The notes: generated from the sequence alone by a model not told the origin. DNA of 64,000 bases from Corallococcus sp. AS-1-6 (GCF_020037015.1 NZ_JAIQDE010000001.1:558001-622000); one strand, 5' to 3'. Numbered from the stretch's first letter, positions 28,318 through 37,544 are shown. Numbers and translations are program-made.

Positions 28318-29054
28318 TGCTCAAGGTGCTCCAGACGGTGTTCGCTGGCGTGGCCACGGTGGGACTCACGGGCGTGACGTCCGCGACGGTGACGGTGCTG
28401 TCGGAGCTCAACCAGCACCCGGCGGCGGACAAGGTGCTGCGCGCGTGGGCCCTGTCGGGGCTGGCGTCCGCGGGCGTGCGGCATGAGGCCTTCGGCGTGG
28501 AGAACGTCCCGCGCGAGGGCAACGTCGTCTTCGTGAGCAACCACCAGTCGCACTTCGACGCGATGGTGAACTTCGCGCACATCGACAAGCACACGCGCTA
28601 CGTCGCCAAGGCGGAGCTCTTCAAGGTGCCCGTGTTCGGCCGGGCCATGCGCGTGGCGGGCAACATCCCCGTGCAGCGCACCGGCGGCGCGGATGACCGG
28701 GCCCGGCTCCAGGAGGCCGTGACGGCGCTGCGCGAGCGCGTCAGCGTGCTGTTCTACGCCGAAGGCACCCGCAGCCCGGACGGCGAGCTGAGGCCCTTCA
28801 AGAAGGGCGCGGCCACGCTGGCCATCCAGGCCCAGGTCCCCGTCGTGCCCATGGCCGTCTCCGGCACCCGGCTCATCCTCCCCAAGGGCGGGCGGGCCAT
28901 CCAGTGGGGCCAGCGGGTGGCGTTGGTGGTGGGCCCGCCGGTGCCCACCGCGGGGCTGACGTTGGATGACCGCGATACCCTGACCCGCCGCCTGGAAGAA
29001 GCGGTGGCCGGGCTGTACGCCGAGGCGCGCCAGCGCTCGGGAGACACTCCATGA
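28317..29054 (+). CDS. plsC: 1-acyl-sn-glycerol-3-phosphate acyltransferase
   Basis: A 245-residue membrane-associated acyltransferase making phosphatidic acid. The catalytic NHQSHFD block (His76, Asp81) and the FYAEGTRSPDG substrate block are both present, with an N-terminal hydrophobic helix. Overlaps epmA and ppa by 1 and 4 bp, indicating translational coupling. The exact acyl acceptor is inferred from the family; paralogues in myxobacteria could act on other lysolipids. Confidence 0.9.
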   Translation: MLKVLQTVFAGVATVGLTGVTSATVTVLSELNQHPAADKVLRAWALSGLASAGVRHEAFGVENVPREGNVVFVSNHQSHFDAMVNFAHIDKHTRYVAKAELFKVPVFGRAMRVAGNIPVQRTGGADDRARLQEAVTALRERVSVLFYAEGTRSPDGELRPFKKGAATLAIQAQVPVVPMAVSGTRLILPKGGRAIQWGQRVALVVGPPVPTAGLTLDDRDTLTRRLEEAVAGLYAEARQRSGDTP

Positions 29055-29785
29055 AGAAGAGCACCCAGACCCCGTCGCAGGCCCACCCCTGGCACGGCAT
29101 CTCGCCCGGACCGGAGGCCCCTGAAGTCGTCACCGCGTACATCGAGATCGTCCCCACGGACGCCGTGAAGTACGAGATGGACAAGGAGTCCGGCATCCTG
29201 ATGCTGGACCGGCCGCAGCGCTTCAGCAGCCAGTGCCCCACGCTCTACGGCTTCATCCCGCGCACGTACTGCGGCGAGCAGGTGGCGAAGCGCTGCGCGG
29301 AGCGCACCGGCGTGAAGGAGATCCGCGGCGACGGGGACCCCATCGACATCTGCGTGCTGACGGAGAAGGTCGTCTCCAACGGCAACCTGCTGGTGCACGC
29401 GGTGCCCGTGGGCGGCTTCCGCATGGTCGACGGCAACGAGGCCGACGACAAGATCATCGCGGTGCTGGAGTCGGACCTGGTGTACGGCGAGCTCCAGTAC
29501 ATCGCGCAGCTTCCGCGCCCGCTGCTGGACCGCCTGAAGCACTACTTCCTCACCTACAAGCAGATTCCGGGCGAGGGGAAGCGCAGCGTGGAGATCGCGG
29601 AGGTCTACGACCGGCCGGAGGCGCTGGAGGTCATCCGCCGCAGCATGCGCGACTACGACAAGCTGTTCGTGGAGCCGGAGGCGAAGCCGGCGAAGAAGTC
29701 CGCGCCCGCCGCCCGCCGCAAGCCGTCCGTGGCGAAGGCCGCCGCCAGGGGCCCCATGGGCCGGGGCAACCGGAGCGGGAAGTAG
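29051..29785 (+). CDS. ppa: Inorganic pyrophosphatase (family I) with basic C-terminal tail
   Basis: A 244-residue soluble enzyme that hydrolyses pyrophosphate. It has the N-terminal HPWHGIS block and the metal site GDGDPIDICV. After about residue 210 a Lys/Ala/Arg/Pro-rich tail (EAKPAKKSAPAARRKPSVAK and onward) has no counterpart in the catalytic family and resembles histone-H1-type tails. It ends the three-gene operon. The tail may bind nucleic acid or polyphosphate, which is conjecture. Confidence 0.92.
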   Translation: MKKSTQTPSQAHPWHGISPGPEAPEVVTAYIEIVPTDAVKYEMDKESGILMLDRPQRFSSQCPTLYGFIPRTYCGEQVAKRCAERTGVKEIRGDGDPIDICVLTEKVVSNGNLLVHAVPVGGFRMVDGNEADDKIIAVLESDLVYGELQYIAQLPRPLLDRLKHYFLTYKQIPGEGKRSVEIAEVYDRPEALEVIRRSMRDYDKLFVEPEAKPAKKSAPAARRKPSVAKAAARGPMGRGNRSGK

Positions 29786-29811
29786 CCGCGTCTTGAAGTG
29801 TCCCGCGCGCG

Positions 29812-29845
29812 GGAAGGGCAGGGCCCCGGCAAGGGCCCCGCTTCC
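29812..29845. terminator. Possible terminator between convergent genes
   Basis: An imperfect hairpin (GGAAG...GGCCCC with GGGCCCC...CTTCC, with a bulge) followed by TTTCG, in the 84-bp gap between ppa and the convergent YjbR gene. Confidence 0.4.
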
Positions 29846-29869
29846 TTTCGCGCGTGGAGCGGGCCTGTC

Positions 29870-30544
29870 CTACGAGCGGCGGGCGCGCTTGGGCGTGGAG
29901 GTCGCGGCGCGCTTGCCCCGGGCCGGAGCGGCGGCCTTGCGCGCTGATTTGGCCTTGGCGGCGGAGGCCGTCTTCGCCACCGCCTTGCCCGCCTTCTGGG
30001 TGGCCTTCTTCGCCGCGGTCTTCACGCGGGCGGCGGCCTTCTTGGCCACGGTCTTCACCTTGCCCACGACCTTCTTCGCGGCCTTCTTCGCCGGAGCCAC
30101 GGCCCGGCGCACGGCGGCCTTCTTGCTCGCGGCGGCCTTCCTGGCCGGCTTCGCGGCGGGGCCGGGGACGGCGGTGCCCCGGGCGGGGAGCTGGTCCACG
30201 AGCTTCTTCGGCGCGATGGCGCGGTAGCTCTCGTCGATCCACGCCTTGATGACGGGCACCGGCACCTGCGAGGCCTCCTCGAAGTGGGCGGTCACCCAGC
30301 CGCTCTTCCCCAGGCCGTACTCGGTGGGCTCGGTGAAGGGCAGCGTGAGGGCGGCGTCCTTGGACTCGGGCAGCTTCGCGGAGAGGTTCAGCTTCTCGCC
30401 GTCGACGGTCATGAAGAGGAAGGTCTTGTCGTTGACCTTCATCGCGCGGTGGCCCCAGGGAAAGTCCTCGTGGGCGCCGGGGTAGCTCATCGCATGTTCG
30501 CGCAGCACGGCTTCGACCTTCTGCGTCTCGTTCTCTGCGGGCAT
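29870..30544 (-). CDS. MmcQ/YjbR family protein with histone-H1-like tail
   Basis: A 224-residue protein. Residues 1-115 match the MmcQ/YjbR (DUF419, double-wing DNA-binding fold) family: HEDFPWGHRAMKVNDKTFLFM and AHFEEASQVPVPVIKAWIDESY-type segments. The remaining 100 residues are almost entirely Lys, Ala, Arg and Val in AKKA/AAKKATQKA-type repeats, as in eukaryotic histone H1 and bacterial HU tails. It probably binds DNA through both parts. The ATG at 30544 was chosen because upstream residues are unrelated to the family. Confidence 0.85.
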   Translation of the reverse strand: MPAENETQKVEAVLREHAMSYPGAHEDFPWGHRAMKVNDKTFLFMTVDGEKLNLSAKLPESKDAALTLPFTEPTEYGLGKSGWVTAHFEEASQVPVPVIKAWIDESYRAIAPKKLVDQLPARGTAVPGPAAKPARKAAASKKAAVRRAVAPAKKAAKKVVGKVKTVAKKAAARVKTAAKKATQKAGKAVAKTASAAKAKSARKAAAPARGKRAATSTPKRARRS

Positions 30545-30743
30545 GGGCACCTGGCTTCGTTGTGTGTCGTGACAGCTTAACCGCACCTGTCGCATCCAGC
30601 GTATTCCCCAATGTGTCGGTCGCCGGAAGACAGACGGGTGATGGAGCACCCGTGGTTTCCCGCATCCGTCGGAGCCCTTGGCCCTAGGTACGGGGTGGCG
30701 GGCACGCATAGTCTCGGGGTCAACGCTAAGGAGTCGCTGCCCG

Positions 30744-32189
30744 ATGCCCCAGTCGCTGCTCGCCACGGATGGCTACAAGTTCAGCATGGCGGAGGCCGGC
30801 TGGCCCCTGCGGAAGGAAACGTTCTACTACTCGCACCGCAAGGGCGGGCCCCAGGTGATGCCGCTGGACCTGGAGGCGTGGGTGAAGGCACTCCTGCCGG
30901 AGCCCCGGCCGGACGACTACGCGTTCCTCGCCCGCCACGACTACGAGATGGGCGTGGGCTTCAAGGCGGCCATCCTGCGCAAGGCGCAGGTGTCCGTGCG
31001 CGCCATCCCCCGGGGCGCGGTGTTCCTGCCGCGCGAGCCCATCCTCACCCTCACGGGGCCCTCGGCGCTGGTGTCGTGGCTGGAGCCCATGCTGTTGCAG
31101 CTCAACTACCGCGTCCAGGTGGCCACGCAGGCGCTGCAGGACCGCGAGGCCCTGGCCCGGACGCTGGCCACGGTGACGTGCGAGGAGGAGAAGCGCATCG
31201 CCCTGGAGACGCTGGATCAGGTGGGCGTGCGCGCCGTGTCCATGCAGGCGGACCCGGAGGGCTACGCGCGGCGCGTGCGCGCGCAGGTGCAGGAGCTGGT
31301 GGACGTCGTCGGGGACCCCTCGCGCATCTTCGAGGTGGGCCTGCGCGCGGCGACCTGCCTGGAGCAGCACGCGCTGGCCCTGCGCGCGTGCCAGGAGGCG
31401 GGCGTGCAGCGCACGAGCAACGTGGAGGGCGCGCGCGTGCTGGGGATGATCCCCGTGGGCACCATGGGCCACGAGCACGTGCAGCGCTACGGCTCCGACG
31501 ACGCGGCCTACCGCGCGATGCACGAGCGCCGGCCGCAGCGCTCCAGCTACCTGCTGGACACCTTCGACACGCTGACGTCGGGCATCCCCGCGGCGTTCAA
31601 GCTCATCTCGGAGGATCCGCAGGGTGGGGACTCCATCCGCTTCGACTCCGGGAACAAGAAGCTCCAGTACCTGTACGCGGTGACGCGCGCGCGAGACCTG
31701 GGCATCAAGCCGGTCATCATCCTGGAGGACGGGCTGGACGCGCAGATGACGCGCGAGTTCGAGGAGCTGCGCAAGCAGGTGGGCTGGGAGCCGGCGACGC
31801 AGTTCTACGGCTACGGCGGCCACATCGTGGCGCGCACCATGTTCCATGCGCTGACGCGCGACCGGGTGGCGGCCATCTACAAGCTGTCGTGCTCCGGCGC
31901 GACGCCGGTGATGAAGTTCGGCAACGAGCTGGCGGAGGGCAAGCAGAGCGTGCCGGGGACGCCGGTCCTCTTCCGCCGCCGCACGGGCACGGGGCCGCTG
32001 GGGCTGGTGGGGCAGGCGGGGGAGGCGACGCCCCAGGGCTACTTCCCGCTGATGGAGTCCGCCCCGTCCACGCCGTCGCTGGTGGGGACCGAAGGCCTGA
32101 CGCTGGAGGAGCAGCGCATCGGTTACACTGCCACCACGCAGGCGCTGGTGGAGTCCATCACCCGGCGCCACTTCCCGCAGGGCCGCTGA
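30744..32189 (+). CDS. pncB: Nicotinate phosphoribosyltransferase
   Basis: A 481-residue enzyme making nicotinate mononucleotide from nicotinate and PRPP. The N-terminal LLATDGYKFSMAEAGWP, the conserved QRTSNVEGARVLGMIPVGTM region and the phosphate-binding IRFDSGN segment are visible. An AAGGAG box precedes the ATG at 30744. The nicotinamidase gene follows after 42 bp, completing the deamidating NAD salvage route. Confidence 0.9.
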   Translation: MPQSLLATDGYKFSMAEAGWPLRKETFYYSHRKGGPQVMPLDLEAWVKALLPEPRPDDYAFLARHDYEMGVGFKAAILRKAQVSVRAIPRGAVFLPREPILTLTGPSALVSWLEPMLLQLNYRVQVATQALQDREALARTLATVTCEEEKRIALETLDQVGVRAVSMQADPEGYARRVRAQVQELVDVVGDPSRIFEVGLRAATCLEQHALALRACQEAGVQRTSNVEGARVLGMIPVGTMGHEHVQRYGSDDAAYRAMHERRPQRSSYLLDTFDTLTSGIPAAFKLISEDPQGGDSIRFDSGNKKLQYLYAVTRARDLGIKPVIILEDGLDAQMTREFEELRKQVGWEPATQFYGYGGHIVARTMFHALTRDRVAAIYKLSCSGATPVMKFGNELAEGKQSVPGTPVLFRRRTGTGPLGLVGQAGEATPQGYFPLMESAPSTPSLVGTEGLTLEEQRIGYTATTQALVESITRRHFPQGR

Positions 32190-32231
32190 CGCCATGGACG
32201 CGGCGGCGCCGGCGGGCCTGGAGAGCACGTC

Positions 32232-33200
32232 ATGCCGCTGCCCCCGCCCCGGTTCCACGATGACGCCCGCGTCGGCCAGCTCTACCTGGAGCGCGTGGCG
32301 GAGGTCTCCCAGGAGGCCTGGCGCTACGCCGCCGAGCACCGCGTGCGCCCGGCCCGCGAGGACAGCCAGCGCATCGCGGCGTTCGGCATCGACGCGCAGG
32401 TGGCCTTCTGCACGCCGGGCGCGAGCCTCTTCGTCCCGGGCGCGGTGGAGGACACGCAGCGCACGCTGCGCTGGCTGTACGCGCACCTGGACCGGCTGAC
32501 GGGGCTGGTCTTCTCGCTGGACACGCACCGGGCCTTCCAAATCTTCCATCCGGCGTGGTGGCGGGACGCGCAAGGGCGCCCGCCCGAGCCCATGACGGTC
32601 ATCACCGCGAAGGACGTGCGGGAGGGCCGCTGGCGGGCGACGCGCCACCCGGAGGAGAGCCTGGCGTACTGCGAGGGGCTGGAGGCGAGCGGCCGGTACG
32701 TGCTGACCATCTGGCCGTACCACGCGCTCCTGGGCGGACAGAGCCACGCGCTGGTGCCCGCGTTGTACGAGGCGAGCCTCTTCCACGCGCTGGTGCGGGA
32801 CACGCCCACGCACTTCGAGCTGAAGGGCGAGCACCCGCTGACGGAGAACTACTCCGTGATGGCGCCGGAGGTGACGCAGGTGAAGGGCCAGCGCGTGGGC
32901 GAGTTCAACGCGCGGCTGATGGAGCATCTGCTGTCGTTCGACCGCGTGTACGTCTTCGGGCAGGCCAGCTCGCACTGCGTGCTGTCCACGCTGCGCGACC
33001 TGCAGCAGTACCTGGAGCGCACGGACAAATCGAAGCTGGGGAACATCTACATCCTGGAGGACGCGATGAGCCCCGTGCCCGCGCCTCCGCTGGAGCCGCT
33101 GCCCGCGGCGCTGGACTTCCCGCGCGTGGCGAAGGAGGCCCTGGCGGGCTTCAAGGCCGCGGGGATGCGCGTGGTGCGCACGACGGATCCGCTGGAGTAG
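32232..33200 (+). CDS. pncA: Nicotinamidase (isochorismatase-fold hydrolase)
   Basis: A 322-residue protein, longer than the usual 180-220 residues, with additional N- and C-terminal segments. The catalytic triad fits Asp54 (GIDAQ), Lys198 (ELKGEH) and Cys249 (SSHCV); Asp97, His99 and His106 fit the metal site. It would deamidate nicotinamide to nicotinate for the upstream PncB. Assignment to nicotinamidase rather than another cysteine hydrolase rests partly on this neighbour. Confidence 0.85.
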   Translation: MPLPPPRFHDDARVGQLYLERVAEVSQEAWRYAAEHRVRPAREDSQRIAAFGIDAQVAFCTPGASLFVPGAVEDTQRTLRWLYAHLDRLTGLVFSLDTHRAFQIFHPAWWRDAQGRPPEPMTVITAKDVREGRWRATRHPEESLAYCEGLEASGRYVLTIWPYHALLGGQSHALVPALYEASLFHALVRDTPTHFELKGEHPLTENYSVMAPEVTQVKGQRVGEFNARLMEHLLSFDRVYVFGQASSHCVLSTLRDLQQYLERTDKSKLGNIYILEDAMSPVPAPPLEPLPAALDFPRVAKEALAGFKAAGMRVVRTTDPLE

Positions 33201-33213
33201 GGCCGCGCCGCCG

Positions 33214-34329
33214 CTACCGGCCCAGCCGCGCGAGCGCCCACTTCGCGGTGGCGTCTCGCAGCGTCTCCCGGGCGGTGGCGCCGGGGCGGGCCTGGCCGCT
33301 CAGCTCCACCACCTCCTGGAAGAGGGACAGCTCCGGTCCGTTGTCCCGCTGCACGACGCCCGCGAAGAGCACCACGTGCGTGCCCTGCGCGCGCGCCAGC
33401 CGTGCGAGCGCCACGGGCCCCTTGCCCATGGACGTCTGCCGGTCGAAGCGCCCCTCGCCCGTGAGCACCAGGTCCGCGAGCAGCACGCGCCGCTCCATCC
33501 CCAGCGCCCGCGCCACCAGGTCATACCCGGACGTGAGCTTCCCGCCGCCGAGCGCCGCGAGCCCGTAGCCCAGGCCTCCCGCCGCGCCCGCGCCCGGGAG
33601 GTTCGCGGTGTCCTCGTCCACGATGCGGCAGAACGTGGCCAGCGCCGCCTCCAGCTCCTCCACCGCCGCCGCGTCCGCGCCCTTCTGCGGACCGAAGAGG
33701 CGCGCGGAGCCGTCCGCGCCCAGCAGCGGCGTCGTCACGTCCGTGGCGATGAGCAGCTCCACCTGCCCCAGGCGCGGGTGCCTGCCGCTGGCGTCCACGC
33801 GCGAGAGCCTGGCGAGGCTCGAGCCCCCCGGCGGCAGCGGCGCCCCGTCCGCGTCCAGGAAGCGGAAGCCCAGCGCCTCCAGCGCGCCCTTGCCGCCGTC
33901 CGTGGTGGCGCTGCCGCCCAGGCCGACGATGAGCCGCTCGCACCCCGAGTCCAGCGCCGCGCGCAAGAGCTGCCCCGTGCCGTGCGTGCACGCGGCCCGC
34001 GCGTCCCGCTGCTCCGGCGGCACCAGCGCGAGCCCCGAGGCCTGCGCCATCTCCACCACCGCCGTGCGCCCGTCGTCCAGCCGCGCCCAGCAGGCCTCCA
34101 CCGGCGTGCCCATGGGGCCGCGCACGGTGAGCCTGCGGCGCTCGCCCTTGGGCATGCCCACGAGCAGCGCGTCCAGCGTGCCCGGGCCTCCGTCCGCGAG
34201 CGGCGCCACGTCCAGCACCACGTCCAGCGAGGCCTGACGCAGCCCCTCCGCCATGGCGTCCGCGGCCTCGGCCGCGCTCAAGGTGCCCTTGAACTCCTGG
34301 GGCGCAAGCAGCCAGCGTGGGGGAATCAT
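33214..34329 (-). CDS. Glycerate kinase (GlxK/GarK type)
   Basis: A 371-residue enzyme phosphorylating D-glycerate. Key segments are APQEFKGTLSAAEAADAMAEG, the PLADGGPGT loop, LIVGLGGSATTDGG and LTGEGRFDRQTSMGKGP. The usual length is 370-385. The start at 34329 gives the conserved N-terminus and drops a 41-residue unrelated extension. It converges on pncA with a 13-bp gap and lies downstream of the CxxxxCC protein and rlmI on the same strand. Confidence 0.92.
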   Translation of the reverse strand: MIPPRWLLAPQEFKGTLSAAEAADAMAEGLRQASLDVVLDVAPLADGGPGTLDALLVGMPKGERRRLTVRGPMGTPVEACWARLDDGRTAVVEMAQASGLALVPPEQRDARAACTHGTGQLLRAALDSGCERLIVGLGGSATTDGGKGALEALGFRFLDADGAPLPPGGSSLARLSRVDASGRHPRLGQVELLIATDVTTPLLGADGSARLFGPQKGADAAAVEELEAALATFCRIVDEDTANLPGAGAAGGLGYGLAALGGGKLTSGYDLVARALGMERRVLLADLVLTGEGRFDRQTSMGKGPVALARLARAQGTHVVLFAGVVQRDNGPELSLFQEVVELSGQARPGATARETLRDATAKWALARLGR

Positions 34330-34411
34330 GCTCGGGCACCTACAGGCTTGGACCGCGCGGACACGGGGGGACTCCGGTGGGCGCTCCGCCACCGCGTCTG
34401 CAGCATGGACG

Positions 34412-34906
34412 TCATCGTTCCTCCCGGGCCGGGGCGGTATTGACCCCGGCATACCATTCCAGGAGGGGACGTGGCCCCCGCAGTGACGGCATCACGCGTT
34501 GTGAAATCCGCTCCAACCGGAGCAGGAGCCGGGACACCTCGTCCGACGGCTGGCGGGCGGGGCCCTGGATGCGCTGACAGAAGAACGTGCGGCAGCCGAA
34601 CGGCCGGTCCGCGTACACGGTGCAGCGCAGGCCCGCGGCGTCCAGGTAGGGGCAGGCGCCGTCGGCGCGGGGGGGCGGAAGGGGCTTGCTGCGCTTGAGC
34701 AGCTCCCACTCGGGGAGCCACAGCCAGGGCTGGCGCTTCGTGACGGCCAACTGGCAGCACTCCCCGCTCGCCGGGCACGAGTACGGGGCGTACGCCGCGT
34801 CCGCCTGGCGGTAGACGGTGCGCGTCTCCTGGAGGGCGCGCTCCAACGCCCGCGTCCCGGACGCGGGGGCCTCGTCGTCTGCGTCGTCCCAATCCCGGCG
34901 TGCCAT
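34412..34906 (-). CDS. YkgJ-like cysteine cluster protein
   Basis: A 164-residue protein of the CxxxCxCC type. The cysteines C44, C50 and C51 (SCPASGECCQL) and later CPYLDAAGLRCTVYADRPFGCRTFFC form a metal- or Fe-S-binding cluster typical of YkgJ/FliB-like proteins. Function of the family is uncertain, possibly lysine methylation or Fe-S binding. Lies 64 bp downstream of rlmI. Confidence 0.82.
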   Translation of the reverse strand: MARRDWDDADDEAPASGTRALERALQETRTVYRQADAAYAPYSCPASGECCQLAVTKRQPWLWLPEWELLKRSKPLPPPRADGACPYLDAAGLRCTVYADRPFGCRTFFCQRIQGPARQPSDEVSRLLLRLERISQRVMPSLRGPRPLLEWYAGVNTAPAREER

Positions 34907-34970
34907 GACTGAACCGTTCCCGCACGTCGGGGTCCGCTGGATGGACCCCTTGGATGGGTCCTACCCTATC

Positions 34971-36284
34971 TCACAGCATGCGCAGGACGAAACATTTGAG
35001 GTAGCGCGTCTCGCGCAGGTTGAGGAGGACGGGGTGGTCGCGGCCGGCGCCGCGGCGCTCGATGATCTGCACCCGGCGCTTCGCGTCCGCGGCGGCGGAG
35101 GCGAGCATCTCCTCGAAGGCCTGCTCGTCCACGTGGTACGTGCAGCTCGCGGTCACCAGGATGCCGCCGGGGCGCAGGAGCTGGAAGGCGCGCAGGTTGA
35201 GCTCCTTGTAGCCGCGCACCGCCGCCGGGATGGCGTCCTTGTTCTTCGCGAAGGAGGGCGGATCGATCACGATGGTGTCGTAGCGCTTGCCCTCGTCCAC
35301 CGCGTCGCGCAGGAAGTCGAAGGCGTTGGCCGTCACGACCTCCAGGTTGGAGAGCTTGTTGGACTGGGCGTTGTCGCGAAGCTGCGCGGAGGCGGACTCT
35401 GAAATCTCCACCGCCGTGACGTGCTTCGCGCGCGTGGCCAACTGGAGCGCGAACCCGCCCACGTAGCTGAAGCAGTCCAGCGCCTCGCCGAAGGCATACT
35501 GCGCCGCCATCACGTGGTTCTCGCGCTGGTCCAGGAACGCGCCCGTCTTCTGGCCCTCCAGCAGGTCCGCGCGCATGCGCACCAGGCCCTCGTCGAAGGA
35601 CACGGGGCCCGGCGGCAGCGCGCCGCGCAAGAGGCCCTTCTCCGGGAGGAGGCCCTCCAGGTGGCGCACGCTCACGTCGGAGCGGTTGACGATGCCCTTG
35701 GGGTGGAAGAGCTCCTCCAGCAGGTCCGCGATGAGCGCCTTGCGCTGCTCCATGGCGGGCACCAGGAACTGCACGCTGAGGTAGTCGCCGTAGCGGTCCA
35801 CCACGAGCCCGGGCAGGCCGTCCGCCTCGCCGTGCACCAGCCGGTACGTCGCCTCGCCGGGCAGCGCCAGCTTGCGCAGCGCCTCGGCGGACTGGAGGCG
35901 CTGGCGGAAGAAGTCCGCGTCCACCGGGACGTCGTCGTTGGTGAGCCAGCGCAGGGAAATCTTCGACTGCTTCGAATAGAAGGCCTTGCCCAGGAACCAG
36001 CCGCGGCCGTCCACCACGCGGACGACTTCACCGCCCTGGAGGCCGGGGTCGCCGTTGAGGTCCGCGCGGTAGATCCACGGCGGGCCCGCGAGCCAGCGGT
36101 CGGAGCCGCGGCGCAGGAGCATCACCTGGGGCGTGCCGTCCGGGCCCAGCTCCGGCGACGTGCGGTCCGCGCGGGGCTTTTCCGGGCGCTGGCCGTGCTT
36201 CTCCGGGCGCTGGCCGGGCTTGCCGCCACGTCCGGGGGGAGGGGAGCCGGGCCGGCCGGAGCGGGGGGGAGAGGAGGGCTTCAT
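34971..36284 (-). CDS. rlmI: Class I SAM-dependent rRNA methyltransferase, RlmI type
   Basis: A 437-residue enzyme expected to methylate 23S rRNA cytosine (C1962 in E. coli). A PUA-like RNA-binding region (about 50-130) is followed by the methyltransferase: EGQKTGAFLDQRENH, the SAM loop DCFSYVGGFALQLA, DPPSFAKN and the TASCTYHV motif. A basic Pro/Gly/Arg-rich N-terminal tail of about 45 residues is extra to the family. Start at 36284 by position of the tail; no good ribosome-binding site. Divergent from the next gene by 59 bp. Confidence 0.88.
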   Translation of the reverse strand: MKPSSPPRSGRPGSPPPGRGGKPGQRPEKHGQRPEKPRADRTSPELGPDGTPQVMLLRRGSDRWLAGPPWIYRADLNGDPGLQGGEVVRVVDGRGWFLGKAFYSKQSKISLRWLTNDDVPVDADFFRQRLQSAEALRKLALPGEATYRLVHGEADGLPGLVVDRYGDYLSVQFLVPAMEQRKALIADLLEELFHPKGIVNRSDVSVRHLEGLLPEKGLLRGALPPGPVSFDEGLVRMRADLLEGQKTGAFLDQRENHVMAAQYAFGEALDCFSYVGGFALQLATRAKHVTAVEISESASAQLRDNAQSNKLSNLEVVTANAFDFLRDAVDEGKRYDTIVIDPPSFAKNKDAIPAAVRGYKELNLRAFQLLRPGGILVTASCTYHVDEQAFEEMLASAAADAKRRVQIIERRGAGRDHPVLLNLRETRYLKCFVLRML

Positions 36285-36343
36285 CAAGGCGTCTCGGAGG
36301 GAAAGAGGCGGGAGCGACCGCGCGGCGTATACTCGCAACCCGC

Positions 36344-36895
36344 GTGAGTTACGAGTTGGTCCTTCAGGCGCGGACCCCAGGCGCCCCCTTCGACATGGCA
36401 CGGGTGGACGCCCTGCTGGCGGCGCGCCCGGGGACCGGCCGCCCGGACGGCGCGCGCGAGTGGGACCTGGGCGTGGGCACCGTGGAGGTGCTGCCCCTGC
36501 GCGACGGCAAGCGGGTGGTGGGCGCGGAGCTGCGCGTGCCGCTGGTGGACGGGGAGGACCTCATCCGCGAGGCGCTGACGGAGGCCGCCGGGCTGGCCCA
36601 CGAGGCCCGGCTCCGGCTGTTCGACCCGCAGTTGGGAGAGGTCCTCACGGGCGCCGCCACGGAGCGGGTGGTCGAGCAGTACCTGCGCACGGAGCACTAC
36701 CGGCGCACGGCGAAGCCCATGGAGCTCACCCCCGGCCTGGCGGAGGCGATGGACCGGGCCGAGCGGGTGAACAGCCTGGGCCTGCCGTCCGAGCGCATGT
36801 CGCTGACGTCGCGGCTGGTGTTCTTCGCGGTGGGCGGCTTCGCGCTCCTCTACTTCGTGATGCGCTTCCTGATGGCGAAGCTCAACGGGGAGTGA
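36344..36895 (+). CDS. Hypothetical protein with C-terminal membrane anchor
   Basis: A 183-residue protein of unknown function. The soluble part (1-155) alternates strands and helices and includes a LPLRDGKRVVGAELRVPL segment; a single hydrophobic helix near the end (FFAVGGFALLYFVMRFLM) would anchor it by the tail. GTG start. Same strand as fxsA after 88 bp. Confidence 0.65.
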   Translation: MSYELVLQARTPGAPFDMARVDALLAARPGTGRPDGAREWDLGVGTVEVLPLRDGKRVVGAELRVPLVDGEDLIREALTEAAGLAHEARLRLFDPQLGEVLTGAATERVVEQYLRTEHYRRTAKPMELTPGLAEAMDRAERVNSLGLPSERMSLTSRLVFFAVGGFALLYFVMRFLMAKLNGE

Positions 36896-36983
36896 GCCGG
36901 GGGGCGCCGGTGACCCCGGGTGGGGACACGGCGTGTGCAGCCGGCAATGAGCGCGGGAGTGAATCTGGCGTTAACGTGCCGGC

Positions 36984-37544
36984 GTGCTCAAGGCCCTCGT
37001 CATCGTCTGCATCCTGTTGCCCCTGGCGGAGCTGTACCTGCTGATCACCCTGGGGCATCACATCGGGTTGGGATCCACGCTCGCGCTGCTGGCGGCCTCC
37101 GCCGTGCTGGGGAGCCTCATCGCCCGGAGGCAGGGCGAGAAGGTGTTCCGCAACTGGCGCGAGGCCATGGCCGGAGGCGGCGTGCCCGAGGAGGGCCTGC
37201 TCAACGGCGTGCTGGTGCTGGTGGGCGGGGCGCTGCTCATCGCGCCGGGGTTCATCTCGGACGTGATGGGGCTCCTGCTGATGGTGCCGCCGGTGCGCCG
37301 TGTGGTGACGGCGCGGGTGCGGCGCTCGCTGGAGCAGACGCTGCGCTCGGGCACGGTGCGCTTCACGCAGGTCGGGCCGGTGCCAGGCGAGGACCCGTTC
37401 CTGGACGCCCGGCGCTTCGACCCGCAGGAGACGGCCGCGAAGGTGGAGCCCTCGGAGGAGGGCCCCGCGACCTTCCGCCGCCCCCGGAGCGAAGGGGGCG
37501 AGGTGGACGCGGAGTTCACCAGCGACGAGGAACCCCGGGGCTGA
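36984..37544 (+). CDS. fxsA: FxsA family membrane protein
   Basis: A 186-residue inner-membrane protein. Hydrophobic helices at 1-30 and 30-48 and around 75-100, with the signature LLPLAELYLLITLGHHIG and PGFISDVMGLLLMVPPVR, match FxsA. In E. coli it relieves exclusion of phage T7 by the F plasmid; the normal role is unknown. The C-terminal acidic tail is variable. GTG start. The 3' end overlaps the convergent anti-sigma gene by 29 bp. Confidence 0.88.
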   Translation: MLKALVIVCILLPLAELYLLITLGHHIGLGSTLALLAASAVLGSLIARRQGEKVFRNWREAMAGGGVPEEGLLNGVLVLVGGALLIAPGFISDVMGLLLMVPPVRRVVTARVRRSLEQTLRSGTVRFTQVGPVPGEDPFLDARRFDPQETAAKVEPSEEGPATFRRPRSEGGEVDAEFTSDEEPRG

